Assembly: GCA_945903465.1 (NCBI GenBank)
Contig: CAMDOF010000025.1
Span: 1-61,193, forward strand
Direction of reading: 5' to 3'
Origin: Opitutus sp. GAS368
Lineage (GTDB): Bacteria; Verrucomicrobiota; Verrucomicrobiia; Opitutales; Opitutaceae
Length of the DNA stretch: 61,193 nt
Part shown: piece by piece, positions 56,005-61,193 of the stretch
Layout: each line of letters opens with the position of its first letter
Numbering within the stretch: the first letter of the stretch is position 1
Position numbers and translations under genes: made by a program
Notes under the pieces: model-generated
Databases searched by the model: none
Seen by the model: the letters and a program-made list of their open reading frames with translations, nothing else
What the model was told of the DNA's origin: nothing

Positions 56005-57345
56005 ATGAATGCCTCCCTCAATCGCCGTAGATTTATCGGTCAGGCCGCCACTGCCGGGGCTGGCCTCGCGTTCGGGGCCGCTGCCGCCGCTGCGGCGGAA
56101 AAGACCCCCGGCACCGCGCCCATCACTCAACGTGCAGCGACGGCCGCGGGTCGGGCCACCTCCGCCTGGCCAATCTCGGAGCAGCGCGATGAGGATGCGC
56201 TTATCAGCGTGCTGCGCTCGGGCAAATGGGGACGGACCGGCGCGGGCGGTTTGCGCGTCAAAGAATTCGAGACGATTTTCGCGGAACGGATGCGCGCGCG
56301 TTTCTGCGTGGCGACTTCCTCCGGGACCACCGCGCTGCTGAGCGCGCTGGGGGCTCTCAACATCGGCCCCGGGGACGAGGTCATTCTTCCGCCCTACACG
56401 TTTGTCGCCACATTTAACGCCATCACGAACAACTTCGCCTTACCCGTGTTCGCAGACGTCGAAGCCGATAGCTTCCAAGTTGATCCTCAAAAAATCGCCG
56501 CCGCCATTACTTCGGCCACCCGATTACTGCTTCCCGTTCACATTGGCGGCACGCCCTGCGATATTGAGGCCATCGCCACCATCGGCCGCACTCGCCAAAT
56601 CACCCTGCTGGAAGATGCCTGCCAATCACTGACGGCGGAGTGGCGCGGCCAACCCATCGGGACCCATGGGATTGGCGGCTGCTTCAGCTTTCAGGCGAGC
56701 AAGAACCTCACCGCCGGCGAAGGCGGTGCCGTGCTCACGAATGACGAGGCGTTCGCGCACCAAGTCTATAATTTTCATACCCCCGGCGGGGGAAAACCAG
56801 GCGCTAGCTGGGGCCGGTCCGCCAACTACCGCCTCACCGAATTCCAAGCCGCTTTACTCCTCACACAGTACTCGCGTTTCGAAGCGCAACAAACTCAACG
56901 CACCGAGAATGCAACCTATCTCGCCACCCTTCTCCACAAAATCGGCGGGATCGCGCCGGCGCGTATTCCTTCAGGTTGCAACCGCTCCGGTTGGCATCTC
57001 TTCATGATGCGCTACGATGCCCGGGAATTCGCCGGTCTGCCGCGCGCCAAATTTATCCAAGCACTCGCCAAAGATCGCGTCGCTGCCAGCAGCGGCTACA
57101 CCAGCCTCAATCTTTCCAATCACGTCAAAGCCTTGGCCGCCAACCCGCATTACCAACGTATCTACGGCGTCGATACCATGGCGCGCTGGGTGGCTCGCAA
57201 TCACTGCCCCGTCAACGACCGCGTGATCGAGGAAGCCGTCTGGCTCGGCCAAACCACTCTTTTAGAGTCGCGGCACGAGATGGAGCGTATCGCCGAAGTG
57301 ATCGTCGGCGTGAAAAAACGGGCCGGAGATCTCGCGAAAGCCTAG
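56005..57345 (+). CDS. Tat-exported DegT/DnrJ/EryC1/StrS-type PLP aminotransferase
   Basis: This is a 446-residue protein. The ATG at 56005 gives a twin-arginine signal, NRRRFIGQAATAGAGLAFGAAAAAAA. The rest is a full fold-type I sugar aminotransferase of the DegT family. SSGTTALLSALGALNIGPGDEVILPPYTF begins near 105 and EDACQSLTAEW lies near 203-213. The PLP lysine is K233 in SFQASKNLTAGEGG. Normal relatives are cytoplasmic and make amino sugars on nucleotide carriers. Export in folded, cofactor-loaded form is unexpected and suggests a periplasmic substrate or a changed role. There is no obvious operon partner. Confidence 0.88.
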   Translation: MNASLNRRRFIGQAATAGAGLAFGAAAAAAAEKTPGTAPITQRAATAAGRATSAWPISEQRDEDALISVLRSGKWGRTGAGGLRVKEFETIFAERMRARFCVATSSGTTALLSALGALNIGPGDEVILPPYTFVATFNAITNNFALPVFADVEADSFQVDPQKIAAAITSATRLLLPVHIGGTPCDIEAIATIGRTRQITLLEDACQSLTAEWRGQPIGTHGIGGCFSFQASKNLTAGEGGAVLTNDEAFAHQVYNFHTPGGGKPGASWGRSANYRLTEFQAALLLTQYSRFEAQQTQRTENATYLATLLHKIGGIAPARIPSGCNRSGWHLFMMRYDAREFAGLPRAKFIQALAKDRVAASSGYTSLNLSNHVKALAANPHYQRIYGVDTMARWVARNHCPVNDRVIEEAVWLGQTTLLESRHEMERIAEVIVGVKKRAGDLAKA

Positions 57346-57636
57346 CCCGGCGATCAGGCGAGGCCATCGTGCCGATCGCCCTGCCCCTCGCCCTGCCCCG
57401 AGGGAGGTTCCCGCCCTCGCCCCAATCCCAGCCGCGGATCAAACCCCCTTCCCCTCGCACTCCGGCCGATCGATGGACCGCCGGGTAAAAGGTGCGCCCA
57501 CCTGCCTCCGGTCGATTGCGAACCAAGCCTTCGTCGGAATTTATTTCACCCGACCAAGGCAAAGCAGTGAACCCCATGAAGACCACCCGGCTGGTCATGG
57601 GCAGCCCTCGCGCAACCCCTCTCTTCCAGCTGCACC

Positions 57637-57867
57637 TTACCCGTATGCTGGATTGCTGGAGACTGTGGGAGGGCGCAGGCGCGCGCGCGCGTGCTGGACT
57701 AGCGCCGGATCGGCGCGGCGCAAGCACCAGCCCAGGACGGGGTCGTCGAGTCGCTGGAGCCCCAGCCAAAGCGTTTGCGTACCGGGCTCGCCGTCGCCTT
57801 TGCGGCCGAGGAAGCCACCGAGGCTGGCGACCATGCGCACCGCCTGATTTAGGCTGGGCGGATTTAC
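57637..57867 (-). pseudogene. C-terminal fragment of an IS4-family transposase
   Basis: The minus-strand frame ending at 57637 reads NPPSLNQAVRMVASLGGFLG, RKGDGEPGTQTLWLGLQRLD and then to PAYG. This is the well-known C-terminus of IS4-group transposases (LGGFLGRKGDGEPG...LWRGLQRLDD). Homology stops at about 57867; upstream residues in the same frame are unrelated. The catalytic domain, start and any inverted repeats are gone, so this is a dead remnant. It abuts a PIN-domain remnant on the opposite strand. Confidence 0.8.
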
Positions 57868-58155
57868 CCGAAGGATCGCCACGTGCTCGCGTGCGCCGTG
57901 CCGTGCCAGGCCGAACTCATTCTGACCTTTAATCTGCGGGACTTTCCGCCAGCTGCGCTCGCCCCTTGGAAAATCACCGCCCGCCATCCGCAAGACTATC
58001 TGCTGACGCTCTAATCCCTCGACCCGGCATCCGTGCTCCCCCAGCTGGAAGATACCGCCCGCAAGCGCGGCTGCTCGCTCCAGGATCACCTCATCGCCCT
58101 CGGCCAGTTTCTCCCTGCCTTTTCCGCCCGCGTGCTCGACTCGATCGAAACATGA
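57868..58155 (+). pseudogene. PIN-domain toxin remnant, truncated and with in-frame TAA
   Basis: The plus-strand frame from 57868 reads PKDRHVLACAVPCQAELILT and FNLRDFPPAALAPWKI..., then TAA at 58012-58014. It continues in the same frame as SLDPASVLPQLEDTARKRGC... to TGA at 58153-58155. DRHVLA and TFNLRDFP are the hallmarks of the C-terminal half of VapC/PIN toxins followed by a helical extension. The N-terminal half is missing; it ends where the transposase fragment begins, so insertion or deletion probably removed it. It cannot be functional. Confidence 0.75.
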
Positions 58156-58500
58156 TCCGGCAGCTCTGCCTGCGAGCGCATTTTACCGTCAAAGAATCGC
58201 CTCCCTCGTCTCACGGCACCTCGTAAATTTTCACCAGTGCGATTCCCGGTCCCGCCGCGCTGTCTACGCCGGAAATCTGCACGGTGTCGGCGCCGCCTCC
58301 AGCGTCGCGAAGAGCGCCGTGACGTATGGCCGAGCGCCCGGCCTCTTCAGAACTACACCCGCGCGCCACTCACGTGCCCTGCCTATTACTCGTGCCCTGG
58401 AAATCTAACCGTGAACGATCAAATCCTGATTGCTGCACGAGATGTGCGGCGAGAAGCTTGCCGAAGTATTCTGCACCCGCTTTCTAACGCTTACCTTTTG
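58156..58500. other. intergenic gap upstream of hsdR
   Basis: These are 345 bases. The hsdR frame stays open upstream of its ATG at least to about 58381, but those residues show no homology. No repeat or RNA gene is seen. Confidence 0.4.
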
Positions 58501-61193
58501 ATGTCCTCCGGAATTACTTACGAAGGAGCACCGGAACCCCGGGAATTCGTCGTGCGGGAGCAGGACATCGAGGACCTGTTCATTCAAAAGCTCCGCGACC
58601 TCAAATACACCGTCCGCCCCGACATCCACGACCGCGCCTCCCTCGAGGCCAACTTCCGCGAAAAGTTCGAGGCCCTCAACCGCGTCCGCCTCACCGACGC
58701 CGAGTTCGCCCGCCTGCTTGAAGAGATCGTCACGCCCGATGTCTTCACCGCCGCCAAGACCCTCCGCCAGATCAATGCCTTCACCCGCGACGACGGCACG
58801 CCGTTGAACTACACCCTCGTCAACATCAAGGACTGGTGCAAAAACACCTACGAGGTCGTCAGCCAGCTCCGTATCAACACCGACTACAGCCACCACCGCT
58901 TCGATGTGCTCCTCCTCATCAATGGTGTGCCTGTCACCCAGATTGAGCTAAAAACCCTCGGCATCCATCCGCGCCGCGCCATGGAGCAGATCGTCGATTA
59001 CAAGAACGACCCCGGCAACGGCTACACCAAGACCCTTCTCTGCTTCCTCCAGCTCTTCATCGTCAGCAACCGCGACAGCACCTTCTACTTCGCCAACAAC
59101 AACGCCCGCCACTTCTCCTTCAATCAGGACGAGCGTTTCCTGCCCATCTACCAGTTCGCCGACGAGGCCAACAAGAAGATCTCCCACCTCGACGACTTCG
59201 CCGCCACCTTCCTGGTGAAGTGCACCCTCGGCCACACCATCAGCCGCTACATGGTGCTCATCCAGAGCGAGCAAAAGCTGCTCATGATGCGCCCGTATCA
59301 GGTTTATGCGGTAAAACACCTCGTCACCTGCATCCAGCAGGACAGCGGCAACGGCTTCATCTGGCACACCACCGGCAGCGGCAAGACCCTCACCTCCTTC
59401 AAGGCCGCCACCCTCCTCAAGGACAATCCCGACCTCGCCAAGTGTCTTTTCGTCGTGGACCGCAAGGACCTCGACCGCCAGACGCGCGAGGAGTTCAACC
59501 GCTTCCAGGAAGGCTGCGTCGAGGAAAACACCAACACCGCCGCCCTCGTGCGCCGCCTGCTTTCCGAGGACTACGCCGACAAGGTCATTGTCACCACCAT
59601 CCAGAAGCTCGGCCTCGCCCTCGACGAGACCAGCAAGCGCAACCAGCAGCGCAAAAAGAACGACCAGCCCACCTACAAGGAGATGCTCGCCCCCCTGCGC
59701 GACCAGCGCATCGCCTTCATCTTCGACGAGTGTCACCGCTCCCAGTTCGGCGAGAACCACCGGGCCATCAAAGAATTCTTCCCCCGCGCCCAGCTCTTCG
59801 GCTTCACCGGCACACCCATCTTCGAAGAAAACGCCGCCCAGCAGAAGATCGAGGATACCCAGGCCTCTATGAAGACCACGGAAGACCTCTTCCAGAAACG
59901 TCTCCACGCCTACACCATCACCCACGCCATCGAGGACGGGAACGTCCTCCGCTTTCACGTCGATTACTTCAAACCCGCCGGCCACGCCCTCCCCAAGCCC
60001 GGCGAAGCCCTCGCCAAACGCGCCGTCATCGAGGCCATCCTCCAGAAACACGACACCGCCACCGGCGGACGCCGGTTCAACGCCCTCCTCGCCACCTCCT
60101 CCATCAACGACGCCATCGAATACCACGCGTTGTTTGCCACCCTGCAGGCCGAGAAGCAGACCGCCGATCCCGACTACAAACCGCTCAACATCGCCTGCGT
60201 CTTCTCCCCGCCCGCCGAGGGCGATCCCGATGTGCGGCAGATCCAGGAAGACCTGCCCCAGGAGCGGGCCGACAACGAGGTCGAGCCCGACCAGAAAAAG
60301 GCCGCCCTCAAGGCCATCCTCGCCGAGTACAACACCCGCTACGGCACCAACCATCGCATCGCCGAGTTCGATCTCTACTATCAGGACGTCCAGAAGCGCA
60401 TCAAAGACCAGCAGTGGCCCAACTCCGATTACCCCGCCGCGCAGAAAATCGACGTCACCATCGTCGTGGACATGCTGCTCACCGGCTTTGATTCCAAATA
60501 CCTGAACACGCTCTACGTGGACAAGAACCTCAAGCACCACGGCTTGATCCAGGCCTTCTCCCGTACCAACCGCGTGCTCAACGCCACCAAGCCCTACGGC
60601 AACATCCTCGACTTCCGCCAGCAGCAGGACGCCGTCGACGCCGCCATCGCCCTCTTCTCCGGCGAGAAGACCGGCCAGCAGGCCCGCGAAATCTGGCTCG
60701 TGGACAAGGCCCCCGTCGTCATCGAGAAACTTGCCGCAGCCGTGCAGAAGCTCGACGCCTTCATGCAGTCCCAGGGCCTCGACTGCGCGCCCTCCTCCGT
60801 GGCGAATCTGAAGGGCGATGCCGCCAAAACGGTCTTCATCGAGCGTTTCAAGGAGGTCCAGCGGCTCAAAACCCAGCTCGACCAATACACCGACCTCACC
60901 GAGGAAAACAAAGCCGCCATCGAGCAGGTGCTGCCGGACGACAGTCTGCGCGGCTGGAAAGGCCAGTATCTGGAAACCGCCAAGAAACTCAAAGAGCAGC
61001 AGGGCAAAAGCACGGGCAGCAAAGAAGACGCCGACGATCCCGTGGCCCAGATCGACTTCGAGTTCGTGCTCTTCGCCTCCGCCGTCATCGATTACGACTA
61101 CATTATAGCCCTCATCTCCCGCTTCTCCCAGCAGGGGCCGGGCAAACAAAAGATGAGCCGCGAGCAGCTCATCGGCCTCATTTCGTCCGACGC
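58501..61193 (+). CDS. hsdR: type I restriction enzyme R subunit, 3' end outside window
   Basis: 897 complete codons are visible from the ATG at 58501 and the frame is open at the window edge. The N-terminal nuclease domain (about 1-240) has the PD-(D/E)xK residues D in HHRFDVLLLI and E-L-K in PVTQIELKTLG. The SF2 translocase follows: Walker A TTGSGKT near 290, FVVDRKDLDRQT, DECHRSQFG near 410, FGFTGTP and the second RecA fold with DMLLTGFDSKYLNTLYVD and QAFSRTNRV. It cuts and translocates unmodified DNA as part of an HsdR2M2S complex. The hsdM and hsdS genes are not in the window; they may lie to the right. A long opposite-strand frame over the same bases is only a mirror of this gene. Confidence 0.94.
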   Translation, partial: MSSGITYEGAPEPREFVVREQDIEDLFIQKLRDLKYTVRPDIHDRASLEANFREKFEALNRVRLTDAEFARLLEEIVTPDVFTAAKTLRQINAFTRDDGTPLNYTLVNIKDWCKNTYEVVSQLRINTDYSHHRFDVLLLINGVPVTQIELKTLGIHPRRAMEQIVDYKNDPGNGYTKTLLCFLQLFIVSNRDSTFYFANNNARHFSFNQDERFLPIYQFADEANKKISHLDDFAATFLVKCTLGHTISRYMVLIQSEQKLLMMRPYQVYAVKHLVTCIQQDSGNGFIWHTTGSGKTLTSFKAATLLKDNPDLAKCLFVVDRKDLDRQTREEFNRFQEGCVEENTNTAALVRRLLSEDYADKVIVTTIQKLGLALDETSKRNQQRKKNDQPTYKEMLAPLRDQRIAFIFDECHRSQFGENHRAIKEFFPRAQLFGFTGTPIFEENAAQQKIEDTQASMKTTEDLFQKRLHAYTITHAIEDGNVLRFHVDYFKPAGHALPKPGEALAKRAVIEAILQKHDTATGGRRFNALLATSSINDAIEYHALFATLQAEKQTADPDYKPLNIACVFSPPAEGDPDVRQIQEDLPQERADNEVEPDQKKAALKAILAEYNTRYGTNHRIAEFDLYYQDVQKRIKDQQWPNSDYPAAQKIDVTIVVDMLLTGFDSKYLNTLYVDKNLKHHGLIQAFSRTNRVLNATKPYGNILDFRQQQDAVDAAIALFSGEKTGQQAREIWLVDKAPVVIEKLAAAVQKLDAFMQSQGLDCAPSSVANLKGDAAKTVFIERFKEVQRLKTQLDQYTDLTEENKAAIEQVLPDDSLRGWKGQYLETAKKLKEQQGKSTGSKEDADDPVAQIDFEFVLFASAVIDYDYIIALISRFSQQGPGKQKMSREQLIGLISSD

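Noticed and set aside
58948..61149. Long minus-strand open frame (733 codons) over hsdR
   Set aside because: The plus strand of the same bases encodes clear HsdR motifs (nuclease ELK, TTGSGKT, DECH, FGFTGTP). The opposite frame is a GC-rich mirror with Gly/Val/Glu-rich low-complexity sequence.

Overview
The window looks like a chromosomal segment of a GC-rich Verrucomicrobiota bacterium, most like an Opitutaceae member. This is an inference from gene content. The signs are four large TonB-dependent receptors (TBDTs) sharing one N-terminal and one C-terminal signature, a Planctomycetes/Verrucomicrobia-type DUF1552/DUF1592 cytochrome operon with a sulfatase, Tat-exported enzymes, and many secreted polysaccharide-active proteins. 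I saw no rRNA, tRNA or CRISPR array.

Left part (1-11.3 kb): a minus-strand carbohydrate locus holds an STN-TBDT, a sialate-O-acetylesterase-type esterase, a parallel beta-helix protein and an alpha/beta hydrolase. Upstream lie an ECF sigma factor and its overlapping FecR anti-sigma gene, a layout typical of TonB-receptor surface signalling. A HigBA-type toxin-antitoxin pair sits between the two parts, and its toxin is cut by an in-frame TGA.

11.3-19.1 kb: a probable minus-strand operon of DUF1552, DUF1592-type haem protein and sulfatase, with a PhoD-like phosphatase upstream. 19.1-21.4 kb is a gene-free repeat field: a diverged long direct repeat, a 124-bp tandem duplication and perfect 26-bp palindromes (third copy at 51.58 kb).

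21.4-27.7 kb: a sugar module of a GalU-like nucleotidyltransferase, a large protein joining a fucokinase-like GHMP kinase to a UDPGP-type pyrophosphorylase, and a TMTC-like membrane glycosyltransferase with TPRs. 27.9-30.3 kb: a plus-strand set of PTPS, FolE2 and SDR that looks like an unconjugated pterin (biopterin-type) pathway.

30.4-43.5 kb: DUF6702 protein, M1 peptidase, TBDT, cytochrome c/beta-propeller protein and another TBDT, all on the minus strand. 43.5-44.9 kb holds an element bounded by GTAAC-type inverted repeats with a 70-bp triplication inside. 44.9-51.4 kb: a PcRGLX/YetA-like rhamnogalacturonan-lyase-type protein and a TBDT with an N-terminal EF-hand.

52.4-61.2 kb: a small membrane protein broken at a 9-base G tract, cytidine deaminase, an arsR-DUF6428-arsC cluster without a visible arsenite pump, a Tat-exported DegT-type aminotransferase, remnants of an IS4-family transposase and a PIN toxin, and the start of a type I restriction subunit HsdR that runs off the right edge.
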